Assembly: GCF_000576305.1 (NCBI RefSeq)
Contig: NZ_BAVZ01000004.1
Coordinates: 310,001 to 374,000 of the forward strand
Direction of reading: 5' to 3'
Origin: Paenibacillus pini JCM 16418
GTDB lineage: Bacteria; Bacillota; Bacilli; Paenibacillales; Paenibacillaceae
Length of the DNA: 64,000 nucleotides
The stretch's first letter is position 1. Each line of letters begins with the position of its first letter. Of this stretch, positions 1 to 9,669 are shown piece after piece. The notes beneath the pieces are model-generated. The model had not been told where the DNA came from and searched no databases. It saw only the letters and a list, made by a program, of their open reading frames with translations. The position numbers and the translations under genes are program-made.

Positions 1-3000
1 AAGAGAAATCATATGGGTCATCGGTTTCTGGGGTCGGTTTGGAACCAGATGAAGCCGCTTGCGCAGCAATTTCATCTTGTACCATGACCTGAATCATCTG
101 CCCGGACGCATAGTCACCTGACTTCACGACTGCATGTAATTCAAAATCAGTTATGCCCGCAATGACATGATCAAGCTGGTTCCACTTTTGTAAAGAAGGA
201 CTCCAAGCATACAAGCTCACCTTACGGCCTTCTAATGATTTACCCTTCCAGTTAATCTCAACTTGATCTGTTGCTTTAACCGATGGATCTAATTTGACTT
301 CGAAACGCTGGTAGGGGAATTTCTCCACAGATTCATTAACAAGATAGTCTCCATCTACAGCACTAATCTTCTTATAATCCTCAGGAGTTAATACCTCCTC
401 ACCTGCTGGAACCATTTCCTTCGGAGGCTCTGTTACCGATGCACTTTTGTAACCCGTGAAGCCTTCCGCACGATTACCATCATATTTATATCCTTTATAA
501 AATAATACGTTCATGAGGTCATTGGTTGGATCCTGAACCTTCACTGTAAGCTTTGCGTTACTGCCAACATCCTTTTGTCCTTGTGTTGGACTAATGAGCT
601 GTGGTTGAAGTGGATTCTCATCAGGAACGTTAAAATTCACATGTGCCTCTGACGTATTTCCTACTTTATCTGTCGCTTTGATGTAAAGCTTGTGCGCTCC
701 TCCAGTCATTTGACCGGATGATGTTGTATATGGAAATACAATTGTCTTATCATCTAATTTAACTTCAACTTTATCTAACCCTGCATACGTATCTTTAATG
801 ATTGCATCTAGCGTAATCGCTCCACGATATTCCTTACCATTCTCGATGGTCGGCTTAATTGAAGGGGCTGTATTATCCACAATCACTTTAGAAGTAAACT
901 CTTTATCTGCACTGGTTACGGTTATCTGATGGGGTCCATCTGTAGCAGTTTTAGTATCCCATGAATAAGCTTTGGAGCCTACATGCTCTGCTTTAAGGTC
1001 AAATCGGAAACCGATGGATTCAGCTTTACCAGCAGAGTCACCCATTTTGATCTGCTTCTCACGTTCTGCATAGGCTTGGTCCCAGATTTCGGTACCATCT
1101 GCAAGCAGCAATCTCACATTTTTAATTTCGAAATCATCCTTATTTTCTTCTGGACGCTTATCGAAAGGTGAAGTCTTGGATCCAGCACGGATATAAATCA
1201 CATTATCATTTCCGGTCTTGAGACGATCTGCACGAATTGGGAAAGATAATGTAGTGTATGACGTAATAGGATCCATAAACGTATAAAGAATTGTTTTATC
1301 TTCATCAGCTGGCGGTCCCATCGTAACGGCATTTTTAAAATAGTAATCCACATTCGTCGCATCGAATACGAAATATGCATCATTTTCAAGCTCAGAGAAG
1401 GTTTCTACATCGGCAAGCTGTTTACCATCAATACTTAACTTCAATGCATCCATGCCTACACTCTGAGCAGAAGCTTTAATGGTGTTGGTTCCTTTTAAAA
1501 TCTCATTATCTTTCACATTGAGCCTAAGAGGGGATCGATCCGGTCCACCTGTTATGGCTATCTTCACAACCTCAGATGTTGTCTCGTTCATTCCATCCGA
1601 TACTACAAAATAGTATTCAATGTATTTGCGCCCAATTAAGTCTGCAGAAGAAATTTTATAGTGATACATCGTATCATTGAAGTCTTCTGAAAGATTATGC
1701 TTTACATAATCCGCTTGTTTATCAGAACGGACATAGACCTCAACCGATCTAACTGCACGGTCATCCTTAGCATCTGCCTTCAATTCTAGACTTTTGAACT
1801 GATCTATTTCCTTAACTGCCGTGATATCTGTAATGGTTGGGGGTACATCATCCAGCTCCACTTGCACAGGTTCAGTTGGCACTTGCGAGTTAGTAACCGT
1901 GCCTGGAGTTGGCGTTTGCGTACCTGAGCTTGCCTTAAGCATAACCGAGCTTCCATTTACCGGATAAGCGTAAACAATAGCTTTGTCTTCTTTGGTCTCG
2001 TCATTTGTCCCTCCCTCATATAGGTATCTGCATCGTAATAGGCTGAGGATATTTCTTTACCTGTGTTTGTTTTAATCACAAGCGCCCGTCTACCGGAATT
2101 CGCCATCCCATCACTTTGAATCGTAAATAAAGTTTGGTCCTCTACTAAATTAGTTTTGTAGAATGTGTTGAAATCATTCGTTGTATAGGATGCGTTCACA
2201 CTGTTCTTAATCCATAAAACAACAGTTTGCTTAGCAGGAATTATAAAATTATCCTTCGTAGTAGGCCATTCGACATCTGCTGAAGCTCCTTTGTCAGGAT
2301 AACGATAATATAGCTTGTAGTTTTTAAAATGAATCGGTTGATCCGTATTATTGTATACCTCAATATATTCGTAGGCATCTGAAGAGGTAGCCGCTACATT
2401 GGTTGTATTCGGAACAACTTCCGTCACTAGCAGCACTGGCGCTGTCGCTGCATTAAATACAGGTACATTGACTTGGGTAGAATACGTTTCCTCGGTGCCT
2501 TGCACTTGAATACGGTAATGGATAGTGGATTCAGCAAGAGCAGCCGCAGGAATCGTAGCTGTATAATCTCCTGTATTTTTTGTATCAACCATCGTTGCCA
2601 TCGTATATCTGAGCTGTGAAGGCGTTTTGTACAATAACGTTACGGGATTCTTGGTTCCATCAGGTTTCGTGCCGGGATTCACCACATGTGCTGTAATATC
2701 TAGGTCCTTAACCTCTACTGAAATAGCAGGTGAATGTGTAATTTCCGTCTTATTACCTGGATCGACCACGACAGGAATTAGCTGCTCTGGATCAGTCACG
2801 CCTGGTGTCGCAGGCGACAACCCTGAATTACTCATGGCCACCATCGCTGTGTTACCTGCGGCTGGATGCTTGAAGAATATTCCCTGATTCGCCTTAACCT
2901 GAGCTGCCACATAGTCTGCAGATACAATGGTATTTCCCGTCTTGTCTTTAATCGTTAGATTTCTTGGGCTACCATTTGCCATTCCTCCTCCACCATTCAT

Positions 3001-3870
3001 GCGGAATAGGTTCTGTCCTTCCACAAGTTTAGACCCAGGGTAGTTCTTGTTAAAGTCATCGCTCGTGATTAGATTGTTGTCGCCGTTCATAATCCAGAAT
3101 ACAACCGATTGATGGGCAGGTATCATCATGTCTTTATCTATAACGGGTGTCCAAGTATCTTTATTGTTATAAAAGAATGAGAAATCCTTAAAATTCAAAT
3201 CTTGATCGGTATTGTTATAGACTTCAACGAATTCATATGCATCCGTTGTCTTACTAGGAACATTGGTTGTGTCTGGAACCATCTCTGTAATAAGTAGCTT
3301 CGGAGCTGGCCCTATGATTGCTTTTTCCAGAATAGCTTGATTAGCTTCGATACCTACTGTATATGTAGCAGACTGTATCAGCTTGGACTGCTCGTCCAAC
3401 GCCTCAATCGTATAGCTTATTTCCTTTCCCGTCATCTCATCACCCGGAATGGTAGCGATGTAGTTATCGGACTGATTTCCTTGAACTTGTGGTACGAATG
3501 GAATCGTTTTTTCTTCGTGACCATCCATAGAATACTTAAGAAGACCCGTCCAGGGTTGATTGACACCGCTAATCATAGCATTAACCGTAAAATCCTGATG
3601 TTCTGGTACCCTATTCAATGGAATATGACGGATTTGCATCTGTTCTACATTATTTACTTGTGGTTTCTTTGACGGGGATGGTGTTTCATTCTGGGTTTCT
3701 AACCCATCTTCTACAGGTGTAATATTGAGCTCCGTGACATTTGTTCCTGCAGCAAAACCTACGGGTGTCACGGCGCTCAGCATCATGCTGCTCAACATTA
3801 GAATCGAAACACTACGACTTATCTTGCCTCTCCTGTTCAATGTAACTAACATCTCCCTTTTCATATACAT
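1..3870 (-). CDS. Secreted lamin-tail / Ig-like domain protein, YvnB-like (partial, frame break near 2010)
   Basis: This is the N-terminal part of a large exported protein that continues past the left edge. A hydrophobic signal peptide ending in VGFAAG opens the protein. Two lamin-tail domains follow, each with the pattern LLITE(M/V)VP..TTNV..YE(F/Y)(I/V)EVYNNTDQ, and each is preceded by a beta-rich segment. The first frame stops at 1957. The next frame reads on without a stop from the GGGAGGG tract at 2008-2016 to base 1, through several Ig-like repeats, and ends in TDDPYDFS. Adding one G in that tract joins the two frames in register. In B. subtilis YvnB and relatives this order leads into a calcineurin-type phosphoesterase domain, which would lie outside the window. 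The exact start is unclear: ATG 3870 and 3864 and a later TTG all lack a well-placed ribosome site. A cell-surface or extracellular phosphoesterase is inferred. Confidence 0.72.
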
Positions 3871-3972
3871 TTGTCATTCTATGCACTATATATTTTAAGG
3901 GAGGTATGTTCGGTACATATTATTTGAAGGTTAATAGATAATTAACATTATTAAATTCAATTATGACATATA

Positions 3973-4713
3973 TCATTTAACTGCCGAGTCTACAAACACT
4001 TCCATAGCATCTCTCATATAGATGGACAGCCCTTCCCCAAACTTGTCAATATTGCGTGTAAACCGTTCATCCTCCACGTATATTTGACCCAGTCCCTTAA
4101 AAGACTCCACTGAATAGTTGCCAATTCGATTCAGAAAAACAAACCATTCTTTGATTACTGCTTGTGAAGCTTCAGATGACGGTGATTCATGACGCAGTGA
4201 GGCCAGCTTCCGATAGATTACGTTCATACTTTCTGACAGTTCTGTCTGCCCGTCCTCTGATTTCGTGTTTTTGCTGGCATTCCATTCATCAACTGCTTGA
4301 TTCCCCCACCGTTCACGAGCCTCCTTTTCATATCCATTGTTGTTAAAATCAAATCCTACAAACTTCTCCTCATTATTCATCTCAATCTCTCCTTTGTAGC
4401 TTCTCATCGTTTTCTCCAATGTTTCAATCATTTGATCCATCCTCGCCCGCTTCGCAAGAAGCATATTACGGTGAAGCTCCATCACTTCCCATTGATCGTA
4501 CGAAAGACTACTTAGAATCTGTTTGATCTCCTTTAATGGAAAAGCAAGCTCTCGAAAAAATAAAATTTGCTGTAGCTTGGAAAGATCATCGTCTGAGTAT
4601 ATTCGATACCCCGCAGCCGTTATTTTCTCAGGACGAAGAAGTCCAATATCATCATAGTGATGGAGTGTCCGGACACTTATTCCTGCAATTTTCGCAACTT
4701 CTTTAACCATCAT
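3973..4713 (-). CDS. MerR-family regulator with TipAS-type C-terminal domain
   Basis: A 246-residue activator/repressor. Residues 1-70 form the winged helix of MerR proteins (VKEVAKIAGISVRTLHHYD, then GLLRPEKITAAGYRIYSDDDL). A dimerisation coiled coil follows at about 75-115. The C-terminal half, with GNQAVDEW and the long helical tail, matches the TipAS ligand-binding domain found in TipAL, Mta and SkgA. Family members bind structurally diverse drugs or peptides and activate promoters with long spacers. Such a promoter, with a centred palindrome, lies just upstream at 4741-4771 and suggests autoregulation. The target beyond itself is not evident; pepT is divergent but has its own upstream region. 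Confidence 0.88.
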   Translation of the reverse strand: MMVKEVAKIAGISVRTLHHYDDIGLLRPEKITAAGYRIYSDDDLSKLQQILFFRELAFPLKEIKQILSSLSYDQWEVMELHRNMLLAKRARMDQMIETLEKTMRSYKGEIEMNNEEKFVGFDFNNNGYEKEARERWGNQAVDEWNASKNTKSEDGQTELSESMNVIYRKLASLRHESPSSEASQAVIKEWFVFLNRIGNYSVESFKGLGQIYVEDERFTRNIDKFGEGLSIYMRDAMEVFVDSAVK

Positions 4714-4740
4714 GATGATTGTTTTCCTCCTTTCACATTC

Positions 4741-4771
4741 ACTATAAGGAATAACGTAACGTTAGAGTCAA
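4741..4771 (-). promoter_or_regulatory. MerR-type promoter with 19-bp spacer and palindrome
   Basis: On the minus strand, TTGACT (4771-4766) and TATAGT (4746-4741) are separated by 19 bp, the long spacing typical of MerR-activated promoters. The spacer holds the odd palindrome TAACGT-N-ACGTTA (4752-4764). It drives the MerR gene at 4713. Binding by the adjacent regulator is inferred. Confidence 0.65.
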
Positions 4772-4861
4772 TAGATAGATTGAATGATTCAAATTGTGAA
4801 TTTGTTCCTGGTCCATGATATTATAAGCATAAATAAACCTAACAACAGGGAGCTGAAATAG

Positions 4862-6100
4862 ATGAAGCAAGAGATTATTGAACGGTTTATCTCCTATGCA
4901 CAAGTAGAAACACAGTCTAATGAGGAAAGTGAAACTTGTCCAACCACACCTGGTCAACTGACACTAGCTCATATGCTTGTTGAAGAACTAAATGCGATTG
5001 GCATGCAGGAAGTGACCATGGATCAGAACGGATACGTCATGGCTACCTTGCCTTCGAATACGGATAAAGACGTGCCGACAATTGGGTTTCTAGCTCATTT
5101 AGATACCGCTACCGATTTTACCGGGGCAGGCGTCAACCCACAGGTCGTTGAAGATTATGATGGGAAAGATATCGTTCTAAATGAACAGCTTAAGGTTGTT
5201 CTTTCTGTTGATAAGTTTCCTGAACTCAGTGGGTATAAGGGACAGACTCTAATTACCACGGATGGTACTACATTGCTAGGCGCAGATAATAAAGCCGGTA
5301 TCGCTGAAATTATGACTGCGATGGTATATCTTCTGGCCCATCCAGAAATGAAGCATGGTAAAATTAGAGTGGCATTTACCCCCGACGAGGAAATTGGCAG
5401 AGGCCCAGACAAATTTGATGTCGCAGCTTTTGGCGCTAAGTATGCCTATACCATTGATGGCGGCCCACTAGGAGAGCTAGAATACGAAAGCTTTAATGCT
5501 GCTAGTGCTAAGATAACGATTAAAGGGACCAATGTGCATCCGGGTACAGCGAAAGGTAAGATGGTTAACGCGATTAAAATCGCAATGGAGCTGGGTTCCA
5601 TGCTTCCTGCCGAGCAAGCACCTGAACTGACGGATGGATATGAAGGCTTCTATCACCTGCTATCTCTGAATGGAGATACCGAGCTTACGAAGATGTATTA
5701 TATTATCCGTGATTTTGATAAAGAAGAATTTAATGCTAAGAAAGCCAATATGACTAGAATAGTCGAAGAACTTCGAGCAAAATATGGTCATGAACGATTA
5801 GAGATTGAGATCAGAGACCAGTACTACAACATGCGGGAGAAAATAGAGCCCGTTAAAGAAATTGTAGACATTGCTTATGAAGCTATGGAAAGTCTAGGCA
5901 TTAAACCCATTATGAAACCGATTCGCGGTGGAACCGACGGTTCACAGCTGTCTTACATGGGACTTCCTACGCCGAATATTTTTACAGGGGGAGAAAATTT
6001 CCACGGTAAATTCGAGTTCGTGTCCGTCGATCATATGTTGAAGTCTGTTGCAGTCATTGTTGAAATCGTTAAGCGATTTGAACAGCGGGCTAGCGTATGA
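4862..6100 (+). CDS. pepT: Peptidase T (tripeptide aminopeptidase)
   Basis: A 412-residue M20B metallopeptidase, the normal length for PepT. It releases the N-terminal residue from tripeptides in the cytosol. Metal and catalytic motifs are in order: HLDTATDF (first zinc His and catalytic Asp), [15 protein letters not shown] (bridging Asp), TPDEEIGRG (catalytic Glu pair), the TIDGG segment and a C-terminal GGTDGSQLS. The start ATG has AGGGAG nine bases upstream. The stop overlaps the next gene by four bases (ATGA), so the two are translationally coupled. The gene is divergent from the MerR regulator. Confidence 0.96.
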   Translation: MKQEIIERFISYAQVETQSNEESETCPTTPGQLTLAHMLVEELNAIGMQEVTMDQNGYVMATLPSNTDKDVPTIGFLAHLDTATDFTGAGVNPQVVEDYDGKDIVLNEQLKVVLSVDKFPELSGYKGQTLITTDGTTLLGADNKAGIAEIMTAMVYLLAHPEMKHGKIRVAFTPDEEIGRGPDKFDVAAFGAKYAYTIDGGPLGELEYESFNAASAKITIKGTNVHPGTAKGKMVNAIKIAMELGSMLPAEQAPELTDGYEGFYHLLSLNGDTELTKMYYIIRDFDKEEFNAKKANMTRIVEELRAKYGHERLEIEIRDQYYNMREKIEPVKEIVDIAYEAMESLGIKPIMKPIRGGTDGSQLSYMGLPTPNIFTGGENFHGKFEFVSVDHMLKSVAVIVEIVKRFEQRASV

Positions 6101-6924
6101 ATCATGTCCCCGATGGCAATCGTTTAAGCAATGTGGAACGCTTCTCCGGCTTCGAAGATACCTATGACCGCTATCGTCCTGAAGCCCCAGCGCTTATTAT
6201 CGACATACTGACAGGATACTTGGGACGAACCCCTTCGCTTGTAGTGGATATAGGCTGTGGAACAGGCCTGTCCACGATGATTTGGAAAGATCATGCTGAT
6301 CAGATTATCGGTGTCGAGCCTAATGATGATATGCGTGGAAAAGCGGAGCGCAAGCTGTTTGATGATACAACTCGGAGCAACGTATCTTTCATCTCTGGTT
6401 ATTCGAATCAATTGGATCTGGAATCAGCCTCTGCTGACATCGTAACCTGTTCTCAATCCTTTCACTGGATGGAGCCTGTTAGCACGCTGAAAGAAGTATC
6501 ACGGATATTACGTCCTGATGGAATATTCGCTGCATATGATTGTGACTGGCCTCCCACACTAAATTGGGAACTTGAACAGGCATATATGGAGCTTACGAAC
6601 AAAGCCGACAATATTATTGCAGAAGTAGCCGATTCAGAAGAGCATGCTGTTAAGAACGACAAAGGGCAGCATCTGACTAATCTTAGGCAAAGCGGAGAAT
6701 TCCGCTTTACGAAGGAAATCGTATTCCACAATGTTGAAGATTGCGATGCACAGCGATATAGCGGACTTGCGATAAGTCAGGGTGGTGTCCAAACCGTATT
6801 GAAAATGGGTACAGGTGTGCTAGATGCGGATATTCAGCGTTTCTGCGATCAAGTTTCAGATCATTTTCAAGGGCGGACACTACAAATCCTGTTTAGCTAC
6901 CGTATGCGGATCGGCATCAAATAA
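6097..6924 (+). CDS. Class I SAM-dependent methyltransferase
   Basis: A 275-residue Rossmann-fold methyltransferase of the methyltransf_11 type. Motif I is [12 protein letters not shown] at about residues 49-60; the acidic motif II residue follows in IIGVEPND; motif IV is [15 protein letters not shown], the SQSFHW variant common in small-molecule methyltransferases. The start overlaps the pepT stop, so it is the second gene of a two-gene operon ending at the terminator at 6951. The substrate cannot be told from the sequence. Confidence 0.85.
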   Translation: MNHVPDGNRLSNVERFSGFEDTYDRYRPEAPALIIDILTGYLGRTPSLVVDIGCGTGLSTMIWKDHADQIIGVEPNDDMRGKAERKLFDDTTRSNVSFISGYSNQLDLESASADIVTCSQSFHWMEPVSTLKEVSRILRPDGIFAAYDCDWPPTLNWELEQAYMELTNKADNIIAEVADSEEHAVKNDKGQHLTNLRQSGEFRFTKEIVFHNVEDCDAQRYSGLAISQGGVQTVLKMGTGVLDADIQRFCDQVSDHFQGRTLQILFSYRMRIGIK

Positions 6925-6950
6925 TTAATTGATTACCGTTTTAATTATAC

Positions 6951-6989
6951 AAAAAGAGACTCTCCAACAATCTGGAAGAGTCTCTTTTT
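6951..6989. terminator. Bidirectional intrinsic terminator
   Basis: A 14-16 bp stem (AAAGAGACTCT.CCA / TGG.AGAGTCTCTTT) with A/T runs on both sides. It ends the pepT operon on the plus strand and glycerate kinase (ends 7018) on the minus strand. Confidence 0.9.
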
Positions 6990-7017
6990 ATATGGAAATC
7001 ATTCCATTATAACTTCA

Positions 7018-8166
7018 CTATACTCTGACCGATTTTATAAGTCTCATGACATTCTCGGCTGTTCTTTCCATGTTTTCCTCGCCTTTGGCTAACGCTTCCT
7101 CCAATGTACAAGCACCTGGTAGAATACTAAAGATCGAGTCGATACCTTGATCATACAGCCTTTCCATTTGACCATCGATTCTTCCTGCTAGAACGACAAC
7201 GGGCTTGTTATATTTCTTCGCAATCTTGGCTACTCCTAGCGGGGTTTTACCATATTGAGTCTGGAAATCAATGCTTCCTTCTCCCGTCCATACCATATCA
7301 GCATATTCTATCTTGTCTTCTAGTCCAGTATATTCGATGACTAAATCGATGCCTTTCTTGAGCACACCATTCATAAATACCATCAGCCCTGCACCTAAAC
7401 CACCTGCAGCGCCTGCCCCAGGCATTTCCGCGATATCCTGATTGAATTGAGATTTAATAATCGAGGCATAGTGACGAAGATTGCTGTCCAGACATTCGAC
7501 CATGCTTGGCGTTGCACCTTTCTGTGGTCCGAATACGAAAGATGCTCCCTTCTCGCCAAATAGCGGATTTGTCACATCACAAGCTACCTCTACCTTCACG
7601 GTTTGAAGCCGTTTATCCAAATCAGTCAAATCGATACTCGCTAGCCGATCCAGTTCTCCTCCACCGAAACCTAGCTCTTCACCATGCTTATCCAATAACT
7701 TACCGCCAAGTGCCTGAACAACTCCAGCACCGCCATCATTCGTAGCGCTGCCTCCGATCCCAATGAATAACTTCTTCACCCCATGATCAAGGCAACCTTT
7801 AATGAGCTGACCTGTACCATAAGTCGTCGTTAGCAGCGGATTCCTCAGATTAGCAGGTACCAGCTCAATCCCGCTAGCCGATGCCATCTCAAGAATTCCA
7901 GTTTCGCCATCTCCAGTTATACCGTATGAAGCCTCAACTTCCGTTCCGAGAGGTCCTTTGACTTTCAAGAAATACACTCGTCCACCCGTTGCATCCACAA
8001 GGGATTGCATCGTGCCTTCCCCTCCATCTGCCATAGGCACATGAACACATGTTACATCCGGATCAATGAGATGAATGCCACGTTCCATGGCTTCGCAAAC
8101 CTGTTTAGCCGTCATGCTTTCTTTAAAAGAATCCGGTGCCAAGACAACCACAAAGTTTTTGCTCAT
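7018..8166 (-). CDS. Glycerate kinase (GarK/GlxK family)
   Basis: A 382-residue cytosolic enzyme that phosphorylates D-glycerate with ATP, linking glycerate use to glycolysis. Family signatures are visible: VLAPDSFKESMTA at the N-terminus, PMADGGEGT at about 43-51, the glycine-rich GIGGSATNDGGAG near 127-139, and a C-terminal VVVLAGRID. The ATG at 8166 was chosen over the upstream ATG at 8190 because GTGAGG lies eight bases before it and homologues begin at MSKNF. No partner genes for a glycerate pathway are adjacent. Confidence 0.93.
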   Translation of the reverse strand: MSKNFVVVLAPDSFKESMTAKQVCEAMERGIHLIDPDVTCVHVPMADGGEGTMQSLVDATGGRVYFLKVKGPLGTEVEASYGITGDGETGILEMASASGIELVPANLRNPLLTTTYGTGQLIKGCLDHGVKKLFIGIGGSATNDGGAGVVQALGGKLLDKHGEELGFGGGELDRLASIDLTDLDKRLQTVKVEVACDVTNPLFGEKGASFVFGPQKGATPSMVECLDSNLRHYASIIKSQFNQDIAEMPGAGAAGGLGAGLMVFMNGVLKKGIDLVIEYTGLEDKIEYADMVWTGEGSIDFQTQYGKTPLGVAKIAKKYNKPVVVLAGRIDGQMERLYDQGIDSIFSILPGACTLEEALAKGEENMERTAENVMRLIKSVRV

Positions 8167-8256
8167 ATGATATACCTCACTTCTTCGCAAAAACGCCTAC
8201 CTCCGATAAGGCAAGATGTTTCATGTTAGATTTTAACTTCGTATGATCTAACTATA

Positions 8257-8709
8257 TTACTGCTCTTTTTCAGGTTTTCTTGGCCGTGCTATTTTACGTG
8301 TAATCTGATTCGTCACTTCAGCAAGTAATAGGCCTAGCGCGATCGCTCCTGAAATCATAAATGCCTCCGCACCCAATTGAACAGCTTGATCGTATTGGTT
8401 TTGGACAGCCTTACGCATAGCATCATAAGCTAATCCCCCAGGAACAAGTGGAATGATACCCGATACGCTGAAGACAATGATCGGTGTGCGATATTTTTTA
8501 GCGAAGATATGACTTACCATCGTTACAATAAATGCCGCAACAACGGTAGCCGTTATTCGTACCACCTGCATTTCCTGTAACCAGATATAAAGTATCCAGC
8601 CTACCATTCCAGCAAATCCACATTGCAGAAGCGCTTTCCTCGGGGCGTTAAAGATCATTCCGAATGCAGCTGAGGCCACAAAGCTAGTAACTATTTGTTG
8701 TATGTACAA
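8257..8709 (-). CDS. Threonine/serine exporter family, small subunit (YjjB/ThrE_2-like)
   Basis: A 150-residue integral membrane protein with about four or five helices and the conserved segments FGMIFNAP and GIIPLVPGG. This is the C-terminal half of ThrE, which in many Firmicutes is split into two genes; the other half is immediately upstream. A TTG at 8709 is the chosen start because AAGGGG is nine bases upstream. A longer ATG frame at 8844 overlaps the upstream gene and adds non-conserved residues. Amino-acid or dicarboxylate export is inferred from family membership. Confidence 0.83.
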   Translation of the reverse strand: MYIQQIVTSFVASAAFGMIFNAPRKALLQCGFAGMVGWILYIWLQEMQVVRITATVVAAFIVTMVSHIFAKKYRTPIIVFSVSGIIPLVPGGLAYDAMRKAVQNQYDQAVQLGAEAFMISGAIALGLLLAEVTNQITRKIARPRKPEKEQ

Positions 8710-8725
8710 ATTCGAGTCGCCCCTT

Positions 8726-9484
8726 CTAATAAAATGACAGCATGAACGCAATCCCTGCCCCAATCGCAAATGAAGTAATAAATGCTTCTGCACCTTTAGA
8801 CAAGCCCGATACGAGATGACCTGCCATGAGATCACGAATTGCATTTGTTATCAGTAACCCAGGTACTAACGGCATGACCGAACTAATAATGATAATATCC
8901 AAATTCCCACCAAACCCGTAGATTACCATTAAAATCGAGCATAAGCCGATCATCAGCGCACCTGTAAATTCCGAGAAGAATTTCACAGGGACCACACGAT
9001 GCAGAAATACCGAACTGTAGAAACCGACTCCACCTGCAATCATTGCGGGTATGAAATCTGCCCAAATGCCCTTAAACATAATCAGGAAGCAGCCGCTAGC
9101 AATCGCTGCCATCATCACTTTCAGCCAGAGGGGATAAATCGTATCATGCTTCTCAATTTCTTCAAGTGCTGCTTTCGCCTCAGCTATACTAAGTTTACCT
9201 GTACTAATGCTACGTGAGACCATGTTGACCTGTTCTATTTTATATAAATTAGTCGTACGGTCCGAAATTCGGATTAACCTTGTGATCGGCTGAGGATCCT
9301 CCATGGAGAAGATAATTCCTGTAGGTGTCATATAACTATGCGTGTGCAAAGCACCAAAAGATGCTGCAATCCTCACCATTGTATCTTCAACCCGATAAGT
9401 TTCTGCCCCACTTTGTAACATAATTTGTCCAGCTAATAAGCACACTTTAATTATTTCATGTTCCCTTTGCAAGAGATTCTCCAC
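8726..9484 (-). CDS. Threonine/serine exporter family, large subunit (YjjP/ThrE_1-like)
   Basis: A 252-residue protein of the DUF1212/ThrE_1 family. It has an N-terminal cytosolic part with AGQIMLQSGAETYRVEDTM, the hallmark of the family, followed by about five membrane helices (residues 115-250) with VMPLVPGLLITNAIRDL. It is first in the pair; the small subunit starts 16 bases after its stop. The two together are expected to form one exporter. Confidence 0.87.
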   Translation of the reverse strand: MENLLQREHEIIKVCLLAGQIMLQSGAETYRVEDTMVRIAASFGALHTHSYMTPTGIIFSMEDPQPITRLIRISDRTTNLYKIEQVNMVSRSISTGKLSIAEAKAALEEIEKHDTIYPLWLKVMMAAIASGCFLIMFKGIWADFIPAMIAGGVGFYSSVFLHRVVPVKFFSEFTGALMIGLCSILMVIYGFGGNLDIIIISSVMPLVPGLLITNAIRDLMAGHLVSGLSKGAEAFITSFAIGAGIAFMLSFY

Positions 9485-9611
9485 GCATATACCTCCACAT
9501 TTATGTATGCAATGTTAAATTTAATTGTATGTTGGGCCTACGCTACTCTCACCCAGTATAACTCATTCAATCTGTCTAAAGAAGACATGGATAAGTGCTA
9601 TACAAATCCAA

Positions 9612-9650
9612 TAAAGCACCGGCATACGCTAGACGTATACCGGTGCTTTA
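9612..9650 (-). terminator. Intrinsic terminator after chitinase 1
   Basis: A long stem built from AAAGCACCGG / CCGGTGCTTT extended by an imperfect CATACG / CGTAT pairing. On the minus strand a U-rich tail follows. It lies 20 bases past the chitinase stop. Confidence 0.85.
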
Positions 9651-9669
9651 ACAGAGTTACTATCTTAAA

